From contig JALOTB010000004.1 of the NCBI GenBank assembly GCA_025458165.1, positions 51,088 through 115,087 on the forward strand: DNA of 64,000 bases, given 5' to 3'. Under the pieces are notes generated by a model. It made no database searches, was not told where the DNA came from, and saw only the letters and a list, made by a program, of their open reading frames with translations. Shown here piece after piece: positions 27,730 through 36,207 of this stretch (the stretch's first letter is position 1; each line of letters starts with the position of its first letter). The translations under genes and the position numbers were made by a program. The DNA comes from Chromatiaceae bacterium. Lineage in GTDB: Bacteria; Pseudomonadota; Gammaproteobacteria; Chromatiales; Chromatiaceae.

Positions 27730-28338
27730 GTGCGCAAAATCCTGCCCCATTGCTTGGGCGCGGCCGCGTTGCTCGTCTGCGCGACCGGCGCCGTCGCCGA
27801 CGATCCCAACCTCAGCGGCCTAGCCGCGACCTGCAACAACTGTCATGGCGTAGGCGGGGTGAGCGCCGGCAGCTCGATGGCGTCCCTCGCCGGCCAGAAC
27901 CGGGCCTACCTCGAGATGGTGATGCTCCAATGGAAGTCGGGCGAGCGTTTCTCGACCACCATGGGGCGGCTGCTCGGGGGCTACACCGAGGACCAGATCA
28001 AGTCGCTGGCTGCCTACTATGCCGAGAAGCCCTGGACGCCGGCGGCACAAGAGCTCGACCCCAAGCTGGTCCGCCAAGGGGGCTTCGTCCTGGACCGCTG
28101 CTCCGGCTGCCATGGGAAGACCGGCGGCGAGACCAAGACGGAGGACACCCCGAGGCTCGATGGCCAATGGGTGCGTCATATCGACCTCGAGCTCGCCAAG
28201 TACCGCGATGGGACCCTGGCCTTGCCAAACCAGAAGATGGCGGACAACGCGCACAAGCTCAAAGAGAAGGAAGTTGCCGCCATTGCCGCGTTCTTCGCCA
28301 GTCAGTCGGGCGAGAAGGCCGAGACCAAATCCAAGTGA
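27730..28338 (+). CDS. fccA: Sulfide dehydrogenase cytochrome subunit (flavocytochrome c)
   Basis: 202 residues from the GTG at 27730, six bases after GAAAGGAGAG; a TTG eight codons earlier has no such site. An N-terminal signal peptide ends near AVADD. The mature protein is a dihaem cytochrome with CNNCH (35-39) and CSGCH (124-128). In the FccAB enzyme it takes electrons from the flavoprotein subunit and passes them to periplasmic cytochromes. The two-domain layout and length fit purple and colourless sulfur bacterial FccA. A Lys-rich tail (EKAETKSK) ends the protein. Confidence 0.9.
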   Translation: MRKILPHCLGAAALLVCATGAVADDPNLSGLAATCNNCHGVGGVSAGSSMASLAGQNRAYLEMVMLQWKSGERFSTTMGRLLGGYTEDQIKSLAAYYAEKPWTPAAQELDPKLVRQGGFVLDRCSGCHGKTGGETKTEDTPRLDGQWVRHIDLELAKYRDGTLALPNQKMADNAHKLKEKEVAAIAAFFASQSGEKAETKSK

Positions 28339-28352
28339 GCCAGGGGATCGAA

Positions 28353-29651
28353 ATGAACACCATCAATCGTCGTAAGTTCATCCAGGCCCTCGCCGCTGCC
28401 CCCCTGGCCTCGGTCCTCACCGTGCCGACCTCGGCCCTGGCGGCCAAGAAGAAGGCCAAGCAGGTCGTGGTCGTCGGTGGTGGGTTTGCCGGCGCGACCG
28501 CCGCCAAGTACGTGCAGATGCTCGACCCCTCGATCAAAGTGACGCTGATCGAGCCGCTGAAGACCTACACCTCCTGCCCGCTCTCCAATGAGGTCGTCAC
28601 CCACCACCGGACCATCGAGTCGCTGCAGATCGGCTACGAGGGGTTGACCAAGCGCGGCGTCGAGGTTCTCCACGACACCGTCACCGCGATCGACCCGGCC
28701 AAGAAATCGGTCAAGACCCAAGGGGGCAAGACGCTGGGCTACGACGCCGTCGTTGTAGCGCCGGGGGTCGAATTTGATTTCACGGGCGTCGAGGGCTATT
28801 CGCAGGAAGTCTCCGAGAAGATCCCTCATGCCTACAAGGGGGCCGAGCAGACGCTCCTGCTTCGCCAGCAGCTCGAGGGTCTGCCCGATGGCGGCGTCTT
28901 CGTCATCGTCGTGCCCAAGGCCCCCATCCGCTGCCCGCCCGGCCCGTACGAGCGTGCCGCCCAGGTAGCCTATTACTGTTTGAATCACGGCAAGCCCAAG
29001 AGCAAGGTCCTGATCCTCGACTCCAACGACTCCTTCGCCAAGAAGGCGCTCTTTGAGCAGTCGTGGGAGAAGCTCTATCCCGGCATGATCGAGTGGGTCG
29101 CCGGCTCGGCCGGGGGCACCGTCGAACGGATTGACGCCGAATCGCGTACCGCCGCGACTGCGTTCGACGAGCATAAGGCCGACGTGCTCAATTTCATTCC
29201 GCGCCACACCGCCGGCGGGATCGCCAAGGCCGCGGGCCTGACCAATGAGGCCGGCTGGTGCGACGTGGTGCCCCTGACTATGGAGTCCGCGGTCCACAAG
29301 GGGGTCTACGTCGTCGGGGACGCGTGCAAGGGCGGCACTCCCGAGTTCCCGATGCCCAAATCCGCGCACATGGGCATGACCCAGGCGAAGGTCGCGGCTG
29401 GGGCGATCGTCGCCAGCCTCAATGGCCTGGCCCCGCCGGTCCCCTACTACGCCAACACCTGCTACAGCCTGGCCGCCCCCGATTACGGCTTCTCGGTGGT
29501 CCAGGTCTACCGGGTGGACGATAACCAATTCGTTTACGTCAAGGAGGCGGGTGGCGTCTCGCCGGTGGACGCCCCAGCGATCCAACGCAAGCTCGAGGCC
29601 CAGTACGCCGACGGCTGGTTCCACAACGTGATGGCCGACGCCTTTACCTGA
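28353..29651 (+). CDS. fccB: Sulfide dehydrogenase flavoprotein subunit
   Basis: 432 residues. The N-terminus MNTINRRKFIQALAAAPLAS carries a twin-Arg (Tat) export motif, as expected for a flavoprotein folded in the cytosol. FAD-binding GGGFAGATAAKYV follows at 42-54. Cys75 (TYTSCPLSNE) sits where the family binds FAD covalently, and the Cys residues in PIRCPPGPYE and VGDACKGG correspond to the redox disulfide. The enzyme oxidises sulfide to sulfur in the periplasm. fccB begins 14 bases after fccA. Confidence 0.95.
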   Translation: MNTINRRKFIQALAAAPLASVLTVPTSALAAKKKAKQVVVVGGGFAGATAAKYVQMLDPSIKVTLIEPLKTYTSCPLSNEVVTHHRTIESLQIGYEGLTKRGVEVLHDTVTAIDPAKKSVKTQGGKTLGYDAVVVAPGVEFDFTGVEGYSQEVSEKIPHAYKGAEQTLLLRQQLEGLPDGGVFVIVVPKAPIRCPPGPYERAAQVAYYCLNHGKPKSKVLILDSNDSFAKKALFEQSWEKLYPGMIEWVAGSAGGTVERIDAESRTAATAFDEHKADVLNFIPRHTAGGIAKAAGLTNEAGWCDVVPLTMESAVHKGVYVVGDACKGGTPEFPMPKSAHMGMTQAKVAAGAIVASLNGLAPPVPYYANTCYSLAAPDYGFSVVQVYRVDDNQFVYVKEAGGVSPVDAPAIQRKLEAQYADGWFHNVMADAFT

Positions 29652-29716
29652 TCCCCGGTTGACCGCCCCGAGCGGCGTTTCAATCACTCACTTCATACCA
29701 ACAAAGAGAGGGAGGC

Positions 29717-29839
29717 ATGATCGACGCAGACCCATACCAGAACGACGTCAGACGCGCAGCCGCCGCTAGCTGCGCAGCAAGTCGGGGGCGGCCCTCCGCT
29801 CGGAGCGAGTCGTCGCCATCGTTGCGAAACTGGAGGTAA
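29717..29839 (+). CDS. 40-codon ORF upstream of the octahaem reductase
   Basis: ATG at 29717 is preceded by AAAGAGAGGGAGGC, a very strong ribosome site, and the frame ends four bases before the next gene's ATG. The product ([20 protein letters not shown] and on) is polar, with no family match. Within it, GCGCAGC and GCTGCGC (about 29755-29776) form a hairpin. This could be a translated leader affecting the downstream gene, or a chance frame. Confidence 0.35.
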   Translation: MIDADPYQNDVRRAAAASCAASRGRPSARSESSPSLRNWR

Positions 29840-29843
29840 CTCA

Positions 29844-31547
29844 ATGCAAACGAAGACCCTCAAGGGCACTGTCGGGGCTGCGTTCGCGCTCATGTTGTTC
29901 GGCGCCGACGCCCAGGCGTACACCGGCGCCGAGCCCCTCAAGCCCCAGCCACCGGCCGAGAAGGCCGCACCCTTCGAGCCCGTGAACGAGAAGGAGTGCT
30001 ACTCCTGTCACGCCAACATCGAGGAGTTCCATACCGGAGGCCGTCATGCGACGGTCAACTGCACCCATTGCCACGATGCGGTGGAGCACGTGGAGAAGGC
30101 CGATGAGAACAACATCGGGGCTCGTCCGGTGACCCGGATGAACCCTGAGGTCTGCTCGACCTGTCATCTGATGCAGTACAACTCGTTCGTCGAGGTCAAT
30201 CTGAATTCCAAGGCGCGGGTTGAGAAGGCCTCGTTCAAGAGCCGCTCGCCGCTGTTCGACAAGCTGATCGCCGGCCACGGCTTCGCCAAGGAGCACGCCG
30301 AGCCGCGCAGCCACGTCTTCATGCTGGTCGATCACTTCATCGTCGACCGCGCCTACGGCGGGCGCTTCCAGTTGAAGGACTGGACCCACATCTCCGACGG
30401 TCGCGGGGCCGCCAAGGGTGCCTGGACCGTCCTGACGGATGCCGAGCCGTCGACGTCGGAGCAGAAGGCCTTCCTGCCGCAGACTGCGACCGCGGCCAAT
30501 CCCGTCTGCCTCAACTGCAAGACCATGGACCACATCCTGGATTGGGCGTACATGGGCGACGAGAACGAGAAGGCCAAGTGGGCCCGGACCTCGAACGTGG
30601 TGGACTTCGCCCGCGCGCTCAACCACGGGCTGAACTGCTTCATGTGCCACGACCCGCACTCGGCCCAGCCCCGCGTGGTGCGCGACGGCCTGATCGAGGC
30701 GGTGGTCGACCGTGGCATGGGGACCTACCCCTATGACCCGGAGAAGAGCAAGGAGACGACCCTGACCAAGGTCACCTTCAAGCGCGGCGGCGAGAATGGG
30801 CAGGACTTCCGGGCCATCGGGCTGCTCAACAAGGCTGACTCGAATCTGATGTGCGCCCAGTGTCATGTCGAGTACAACTGTAACCCGGGCTTCGACACCA
30901 CCACCGGCGAATACAGCGTGAAGATGAGCGACCGCCGCACCAACCATTTCTTCTGGCAGAACGTGTTCGACTACAAGGCGGCCGCGGACAAGATCAACTT
31001 CCGCGACTTCAAGCACGCCGGGACCGGGGCCCTACTCTCCAAGCTGCAACACCCGGAGACGGAGACCTACTGGGGCTCCAAGCATGAGCGTGCCGGTGTC
31101 GAGTGCAAGCACTGTCACATGCCCAAGATGGAGACGCCGGACGGCAAGGCCTATACCTTCCATGGTCAGCGCAGCGCGCGCTACATGAAGAACGACACCT
31201 GCGTGGCCTGTCACGAGGGTTGGTCTGAGGAGGAGTCCGAGTATCAGATCGACGCCATCCAGGAGTACATCCGCGGCAAGATCACCAAGGCCGAGTTCTG
31301 GCTGGCGAATCTGATCGACACCTATGCGCTCGCCAAGCGCAGCGGGGTGAGCGAGGGCCTGCTCAAGGAGGCACAGGACGCGCACTATCAGGCCCACGTC
31401 TACTGGGAGTGGTGGACCGCCGAGAACTCCGACGGCTTCCACAACCCGGACGCGGCGCGTGAATCCCTGGCGCGGTCGATCACGATCAGCCAGGACGCGA
31501 TCAAGAAGCTCAAGGAGGCCATGGAGCCGAAAGTCGCCAAGAAGTAA
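29844..31547 (+). CDS. Octahaem cytochrome c nitrite reductase
   Basis: 567 residues, ATG behind GGAGG, with an N-terminal signal peptide (cleavage near ADAQA). Eight haem motifs are visible: CYSCH (52), CTHCH (73), CSTCH (104), CLNCK (222), CFMCH (265), CAQCH (337), CKHCH (421), CVACH (453). The single CxxCK gives the Lys-ligated active-site haem of ammonia-forming nitrite reductases. Tyr344-Asn-Cys346 (HVEYNC) matches the Tyr-x-Cys pair that is crosslinked in the Thioalkalivibrio octahaem enzyme, and a His-containing [17 protein letters not shown] follows. Likely reduces nitrite to ammonium in the periplasm; these enzymes also reduce hydroxylamine and sulfite. Downstream of fccAB. Confidence 0.9.
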   Translation: MQTKTLKGTVGAAFALMLFGADAQAYTGAEPLKPQPPAEKAAPFEPVNEKECYSCHANIEEFHTGGRHATVNCTHCHDAVEHVEKADENNIGARPVTRMNPEVCSTCHLMQYNSFVEVNLNSKARVEKASFKSRSPLFDKLIAGHGFAKEHAEPRSHVFMLVDHFIVDRAYGGRFQLKDWTHISDGRGAAKGAWTVLTDAEPSTSEQKAFLPQTATAANPVCLNCKTMDHILDWAYMGDENEKAKWARTSNVVDFARALNHGLNCFMCHDPHSAQPRVVRDGLIEAVVDRGMGTYPYDPEKSKETTLTKVTFKRGGENGQDFRAIGLLNKADSNLMCAQCHVEYNCNPGFDTTTGEYSVKMSDRRTNHFFWQNVFDYKAAADKINFRDFKHAGTGALLSKLQHPETETYWGSKHERAGVECKHCHMPKMETPDGKAYTFHGQRSARYMKNDTCVACHEGWSEEESEYQIDAIQEYIRGKITKAEFWLANLIDTYALAKRSGVSEGLLKEAQDAHYQAHVYWEWWTAENSDGFHNPDAARESLARSITISQDAIKKLKEAMEPKVAKK

Positions 31548-31571
31548 GTTGCTAGGGAGGCTGCTCCCGTA

Positions 31572-31599
31572 AGAGCCGGCGTATGCCGGCTCTTTTTTT
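31572..31599 (+). terminator. Rho-independent terminator after the nitrite reductase gene
   Basis: AGAGCCGGC, loop GTAT, GCCGGCTCT, then six or more T. It lies 25 bases after the stop. Confidence 0.9.
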
Positions 31600-31674
31600 C
31601 GCGACAGAGACACTGGCCCTGGTGTCCGGGGATATCCCCGGGTTTGGAGAGTGGTCGGGTGTCACTGATGGGGA

Positions 31675-31826
31675 TCTCGAAAAATGCCTTCCCTGGCATT
31701 TCTCGAGACGCCGAGTCAATAGCGCGGTTTCTGCTTCGTTCCATTGGCAAACGCTTGGGCGCTTGAATATGGCGGGGCATCCGGGTCCGGACGGGCACCT
31801 TGACTCTTTCAAGGTGCCCTGATGCC
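31675..31826 (-). repeat. Stem-loop repeat family, copy D (inverted)
   Basis: The fullest copy. Hairpin 1: GGGCACCTTGA, loop CTCTT, TCAAGGTGCCC (31793-31819). Hairpin 2: at 31748-31767 (minus strand CAAGCGC, CCAA, GCGTTTG). Hairpin 3: TCTCGAAAAATGCC (31675-31688), loop TTCCCT, GGCATTTCTCGAGA (31695-31708), with one mismatch. It fills the gap between the nitrite reductase terminator and ccmF. The rest of that 363-base gap shows no gene. Confidence 0.75.
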
Positions 31827-31910
31827 CCTGACGGCGCGGCTTGGGCGCCCGGCCGGGGCTGGTCGCTTCGGATAAGATACCGGGCGGGAACGCCATAGGA
31901 GGAGACCGCA

Positions 31911-33896
31911 ATGATTCCCGAGCTGGGCCAGGTGGCCTTGGTCATCGCCCTGGTGCTCGCCCTGGTTCAGGGCAGCCTGCCATTGATCGGGGCGCAGCGC
32001 GGCAGCGCGACCCTGATGGCGGTCGCTGGTCCGGCCTCGTATGGACAGCTCGCCTTCGTCCTGCTCGCCTTTGCCGCCCTCGGGTATGCCTTCGCCGTCA
32101 ACGACTTCTCCGTGAAGAACGTGGCCCACAACTCGTTCTCCGAGCTGCCGCTGGCCTATCGCCTGACGGCGACCTGGGGCTCCCACGAGGGATCGATGCT
32201 GCTCTGGGTGGTCATCCTCGCCGCCTGGACCTCGGCAGTGACCGTCTTCGGGCGGCGGCTGCCGCTCGCCGTCTCGGCGCGGGTGGTGGGGGTGCTCGGC
32301 CTGGTGAGCGTCGGGTTTCTCGCCTTCGTGCTCTTCACCTCGAATCCTTTCGTTCGGCTCTTCCCGGCCCCGCTGGATGGGGCGGATCTCAATCCGCTCC
32401 TGCAGGACGCCGGCATGATCCTGCACCCGCCGATGCTCTACATGGGCTACGTCGGGTTCTCGGTCGCCTTTGCCTTCGCGATTGCCGCGCTGCTCGGCAG
32501 GCGGCTCGACGCGGCCTGGGCGCGCTGGGCGCGGCCCTGGACCACCGCGGCCTGGGTCTTCCTGACCATCGGGATCGCGCTCGGGAGCTGGTGGGCCTAC
32601 CGTGAGCTCGGCTGGGGCGGCTGGTGGTTCTGGGACCCGACCGAGAACGCCTCCCTCATGCCCTGGCTGGCCGGGACGGCCCTGGTCCATTCCCTCGCGG
32701 TCACCGAGAAGCGTGGACACTTCGTGAGCTGGACGCTGTTCCTCTCGATCACGGTCTTCTCGTTTTCGCTGCTCGGCACCTTCCTGATCCGATCCGGGGT
32801 GCTCTCCTCGGTGCACGCCTTCGCCAACGACCCCGCTCGTGGGATGTTCATCCTGAGCTTCCTCGGGGTGGTCATCGGTGGGTCGCTGCTGCTCTATGCC
32901 TGGCGGTTCCCGCGGGTGCCCAAAGTCGCGACCTTTGGCTGGCTCTCGCGCGAGTCGCTGGTGTTGGGGAACAACGTCCTGCTCATCGCCGCCTTGGGCA
33001 CTGTGATGCTCGGGACCCTATATCCGCTCTTCCTCGACGTCCTCGGTCTGGGCAAGGTCTCGGTGGGACCGCCCTATTTCAATGCGGTCTTCGTCCCCTT
33101 GATGGCCCCGCTCCTGTTCCTGATGGGGGTGGGTCCGCTCGCCCGCTGGCGGGAGACGAGCCTGCCGGGGCTGGCGGTGCGGTTGCGCTGGGCCTTCGGC
33201 GTCGCGGCGGCCCTCGCCCTGATCCTGCCGCTGCTCTATGGCGGCCTGCGGCCGATGGTCAGCCTCGGCCTCTTTCTGGCCCTTTGGATTTTCGCCTCGG
33301 TCATCATCGGGGTCAGCGAGCGTCTCAAGGGGCTGGGTTGGGCGGTTGGCCGGCTGCCGCGCGGTTTCGTCGGGATGCAGCTCGCCCACACTGGGATCGC
33401 GGTGGTGGTGGTCGGGATCACCCTGGTGTCCGGCTACGAGAGCGAGCGCGACGTGCGGATGGACGTTGGCGAATACGTGGACCTCGCCGGCTACCGCTTC
33501 GCTTTCCGCGGGGCGACCGCGGAGACGGGTCCGAACTATGTCGCCGACCGGGGCGTGGTGGAGGTGACTCGGGTGGGCGGCACCGGGCCGACCCTGACCC
33601 TCTACCCCGAGAAGCGTAAGTACAACGCCTCGGGCATGGCGATGACCGAGGCCGCGCTGCGCTCAGGCGCGTTCGGCGACCTCTACGTCTCGCTCGGCGA
33701 CTACCTCGGCGGGCAGGCGTGGAGCCTGCGGGTGTATTACAAGCCGTTCGTCGGCTGGCTTTGGGCGGGTGCCTTCCTGATGGCGCTGGGCGGGGCGCTC
33801 GCGGCCTCGGATCGTCGCTATCGGCTCGCGGCCGAGCGCGCCGGTCCGCGCGGGGCCCCCGCGGTCGGGATGGGTGCGGCGGAGGCGAAGGGATGA
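31911..33896 (+). CDS. ccmF: Cytochrome c haem lyase subunit CcmF
   Basis: 661 residues; ATG follows AGGAGGAG. Many membrane helices and the haem-handling WWD domain GWGGWWFWDPTENASLMPWL (about 233-252). CcmF joins haem to the CxxCH motifs of apocytochromes in the periplasm with CcmH/CcmI. Length is normal. It heads a four-gene unit ccmFGHI; the ccmABCDE genes are not in the window. Confidence 0.95.
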   Translation: MIPELGQVALVIALVLALVQGSLPLIGAQRGSATLMAVAGPASYGQLAFVLLAFAALGYAFAVNDFSVKNVAHNSFSELPLAYRLTATWGSHEGSMLLWVVILAAWTSAVTVFGRRLPLAVSARVVGVLGLVSVGFLAFVLFTSNPFVRLFPAPLDGADLNPLLQDAGMILHPPMLYMGYVGFSVAFAFAIAALLGRRLDAAWARWARPWTTAAWVFLTIGIALGSWWAYRELGWGGWWFWDPTENASLMPWLAGTALVHSLAVTEKRGHFVSWTLFLSITVFSFSLLGTFLIRSGVLSSVHAFANDPARGMFILSFLGVVIGGSLLLYAWRFPRVPKVATFGWLSRESLVLGNNVLLIAALGTVMLGTLYPLFLDVLGLGKVSVGPPYFNAVFVPLMAPLLFLMGVGPLARWRETSLPGLAVRLRWAFGVAAALALILPLLYGGLRPMVSLGLFLALWIFASVIIGVSERLKGLGWAVGRLPRGFVGMQLAHTGIAVVVVGITLVSGYESERDVRMDVGEYVDLAGYRFAFRGATAETGPNYVADRGVVEVTRVGGTGPTLTLYPEKRKYNASGMAMTEAALRSGAFGDLYVSLGDYLGGQAWSLRVYYKPFVGWLWAGAFLMALGGALAASDRRYRLAAERAGPRGAPAVGMGAAEAKG

Positions 33897-34411
33897 AGCG
33901 CTGGCTGCCCTTCGCCGCCTTCTGCGTCCTGCTCGTGTTCCTCTACGTTGGGCTCTTCCGCGACCCGCGCGAGGTGCCCTCGCCCTTCATCGGGCGGCCT
34001 GCGCCGGCCTTCGTGCTGCCGGTGGTCGAGCGCCCCGGCGCCACCTTTTCCCCGGAGCAGGCGCGCGGCAGGTCCTGGCTGCTCAACGTCTGGGCGCCCT
34101 GGTGCACGACCTGCCAGAAGGAGCACCTCTTCCTGATGCAGGTCGCGGCGACCGGCGTGCCCGTGTACGGGCTCAACTGGAAGGACCAGGACCGGGAGGC
34201 CACCGCCATGCTGGCGCGCATGGGCAATCCTTATGTCCTCAACGCCGACGACCGCGACGGGCGGGTGGGGATCGACTGGGGCGTGACCGGTGTCCCTGAG
34301 ACCTTCGTCATCGACGCCGAGGGCATCATCCGCATGAAGCACTCTGGTCCCATCAACGAGCGGATCTGGAAGCGCAAGTTCCTCCCTCTGCTGCAGGCGA
34401 TCGACTCATGA
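33893..34411 (+). CDS. ccmG: Thiol:disulfide interchange protein CcmG/DsbE
   Basis: 172 residues, ATG overlapping the ccmF stop by four bases. One N-terminal membrane anchor (about 4-22), then a thioredoxin fold with WCTTC (Cys71/Cys74) and the cis-Pro in GVTGVPETFVID. It keeps apocytochrome cysteines reduced before haem attachment. Normal length for the family. Confidence 0.93.
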   Translation: MKRWLPFAAFCVLLVFLYVGLFRDPREVPSPFIGRPAPAFVLPVVERPGATFSPEQARGRSWLLNVWAPWCTTCQKEHLFLMQVAATGVPVYGLNWKDQDREATAMLARMGNPYVLNADDRDGRVGIDWGVTGVPETFVIDAEGIIRMKHSGPINERIWKRKFLPLLQAIDS

Positions 34412-34872
34412 GACGTGGGGCCTGGTTCTTGTTGGGCCTGGCGCTGCTCGCCATGGAGGCGGTTGCGGGCGAGGCCCGGCCCAATGCCGACGACCCGGTG
34501 CTGGAAGCGCGCCTGATGGGGCTTGCCGCCGATCTGCGCTGCGTGGTCTGCCAAAACGAGTCGCTCGCGGAGTCGCGTGCGCCCTTGGCCCAGGACCTGC
34601 GCGAGGAGGTGCGCGACCTGATGCGGCAGGGCAAGACGGATGCGGAGGTCGTCGAGTACCTGACGCTGCGCTACGGCGACTTCGTCCTCTACCGGCCGCC
34701 GTTCAAGCCCGAGACCTATCTGCTCTGGCTCGGGCCGGCCCTGTTCCTGGTGATTGGCGGTCTTGCCTGGGTGATCGCGACCCGCCGGCGTCGCGCGCTG
34801 CCTGCCACCGACCGCCTCGACGCCGAGGACCTGCGTAAGGCCGCCGAGCTCTTGCGCGGTGAATCCAAGTAG
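34408..34872 (+). CDS. ccmH: Cytochrome c maturation protein CcmH
   Basis: 154 residues; overlaps ccmG by four bases. Signal peptide, then the family motif LRCVVCQNESLAES with Cys45 and Cys48, and a membrane helix at about 104-122 (LLWLGPALFLVIGGLAWVIA). It is the short form, so the TPR part is supplied by the separate ccmI gene downstream. It reduces or presents the haem-binding cysteines to CcmF. Confidence 0.93.
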   Translation: MRRGAWFLLGLALLAMEAVAGEARPNADDPVLEARLMGLAADLRCVVCQNESLAESRAPLAQDLREEVRDLMRQGKTDAEVVEYLTLRYGDFVLYRPPFKPETYLLWLGPALFLVIGGLAWVIATRRRRALPATDRLDAEDLRKAAELLRGESK

Positions 34873-34928
34873 TCCAAGTGTGGGGCGTTTCCGGCACCCA
34901 CCGAACCACCCGAGGAGACCCTGACACG

Positions 34929-36194
34929 ATGAGCGTTTTCGGACCCACCCTGCCGTTCTGGGGCCTTGCCCTCGCCATGGTCGCCGCGGCGACCGCGGCC
35001 GTCTGTCTTCCCCTGCTGCGCGCGCGAGGACCCCGCGCCGGCGATGATGACGAGCGGAGCCGGCTGGCCGTGTATCGGGATCGGCTGCGAGAGCTGGAGG
35101 CCGAGCGCGCAAGTGGGTTGCTCAGCGAGCAGCAGCTCGCCGTTGCGAGCGAGGAGCTCACCGCGCGTCTCGCCGCGGACCGCGCCAGCTCCCAGGCGGA
35201 TCGTCCCGCGGCTGCCCGTGCCGCACCGGGTCTCGTCGCCGCCCTCGCGGTTGGGCTGCCGGCGGCGTCCCTTGCGGGTTATCTCCTGGTCGGGAGTCCG
35301 GAGGTCATGGTCGAGCAGGCACAGGCCAAGGAGGCCGCTGCGCACGCCGAGCAGGATATCGAGGAGCTGATCCGCACCCAGACGGCGCAACTCGCCGCGA
35401 AGCCCGATGACGCGCTGGCCTGGGTGGCGCTCGGCGCCACCTATTCGGGGCTCGACCGCTGGGTGGAGGCCGAGCAGGCGTTCGCCAAGGCCTACGCCTT
35501 GGAGCCCAAGGATGCCTTCATCGTGTCCGCCTATGCCGAGTCCCTGGCCATCAACGCCGGACGCGACCTCACCGGGAGGCCCATCGAGCTGGTCCGTGAG
35601 GCCCTGCAGATCTCGCCCCAGGACGAGAAGGCGCTGGAGCTGGCCGGGATTCACGCCTTCCAGGAGAAGGAATATGGCAAGGCGGCCTACTACTTCCGCC
35701 AGCTCTTGAAGGCCCTGCCGCCGGACAGCCCCTATGCCGACGGCATCCGCGCCGCCATGCGCGAGGCCAAGGCGATGTCGGAGGAGGCCGCCTTCGGGCC
35801 TCCGCTCGACACCCGCCCGCCGCCCGACGGCGTGCACACCGCCGAGGCGCCGCAAGTGATCACCGGCGTGGTCGAGCTCGATCCCGGCCTGGCCGAGGGG
35901 CTGACCGGCAGCGAGGCGGTCTTTCTGTACGCCCGCCCGGTCTCCGGAGGCGGCGCCCCGGTGGCGGGTCTGCGCTCGACCGTGAACCAGCTCCCCATTC
36001 CCTTCACCCTCGACGACAGCCTGGCCCCGCTGTCCGATCAGGCCCTTTCGACCCACGACAACGTCAGGCTGATCGCGCGGATCTCACGCACCGGCGAGGC
36101 CGAGCCCATGCCGGGCGACCTGGAGGGCGAGATCCTGTCGGTGCGGGTCGGCAGCCAGGGCGTCAAGCTGGTCATCGACCGCAAGCGGGAGTAG
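34929..36194 (+). CDS. ccmI: Cytochrome c maturation protein CcmI
   Basis: 421 residues from the ATG at 34929 (GAGGAGACC about ten bases upstream); an earlier ATG at 34878 lacks a site. Two membrane helices (about 8-26 and 98-120) flank a charged cytosolic loop containing LAVYRDRLRELEAERASGLLSEQQL, diagnostic of CcmI. TPR-like repeats follow (AWVALGATYSGLDRWVEAEQAFAKAYALEP and later), which hold apocytochrome C-termini. The C-terminal 110 residues form an extra beta-rich domain (VITGVVELDPGLAEGL and on), found in the longer CcmI proteins. Confidence 0.88.
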   Translation: MSVFGPTLPFWGLALAMVAAATAAVCLPLLRARGPRAGDDDERSRLAVYRDRLRELEAERASGLLSEQQLAVASEELTARLAADRASSQADRPAAARAAPGLVAALAVGLPAASLAGYLLVGSPEVMVEQAQAKEAAAHAEQDIEELIRTQTAQLAAKPDDALAWVALGATYSGLDRWVEAEQAFAKAYALEPKDAFIVSAYAESLAINAGRDLTGRPIELVREALQISPQDEKALELAGIHAFQEKEYGKAAYYFRQLLKALPPDSPYADGIRAAMREAKAMSEEAAFGPPLDTRPPPDGVHTAEAPQVITGVVELDPGLAEGLTGSEAVFLYARPVSGGGAPVAGLRSTVNQLPIPFTLDDSLAPLSDQALSTHDNVRLIARISRTGEAEPMPGDLEGEILSVRVGSQGVKLVIDRKRE

Positions 36195-36207
36195 CGGCCG
36201 CCCCCGA

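Noticed and set aside
29844..31547. Hydroxylamine oxidoreductase
   Set aside because: The CxxCK haem and HVEYNC motif fit nitrite reductase; the hydroxylamine enzyme has all CxxCH motifs and a different crosslinked Tyr.
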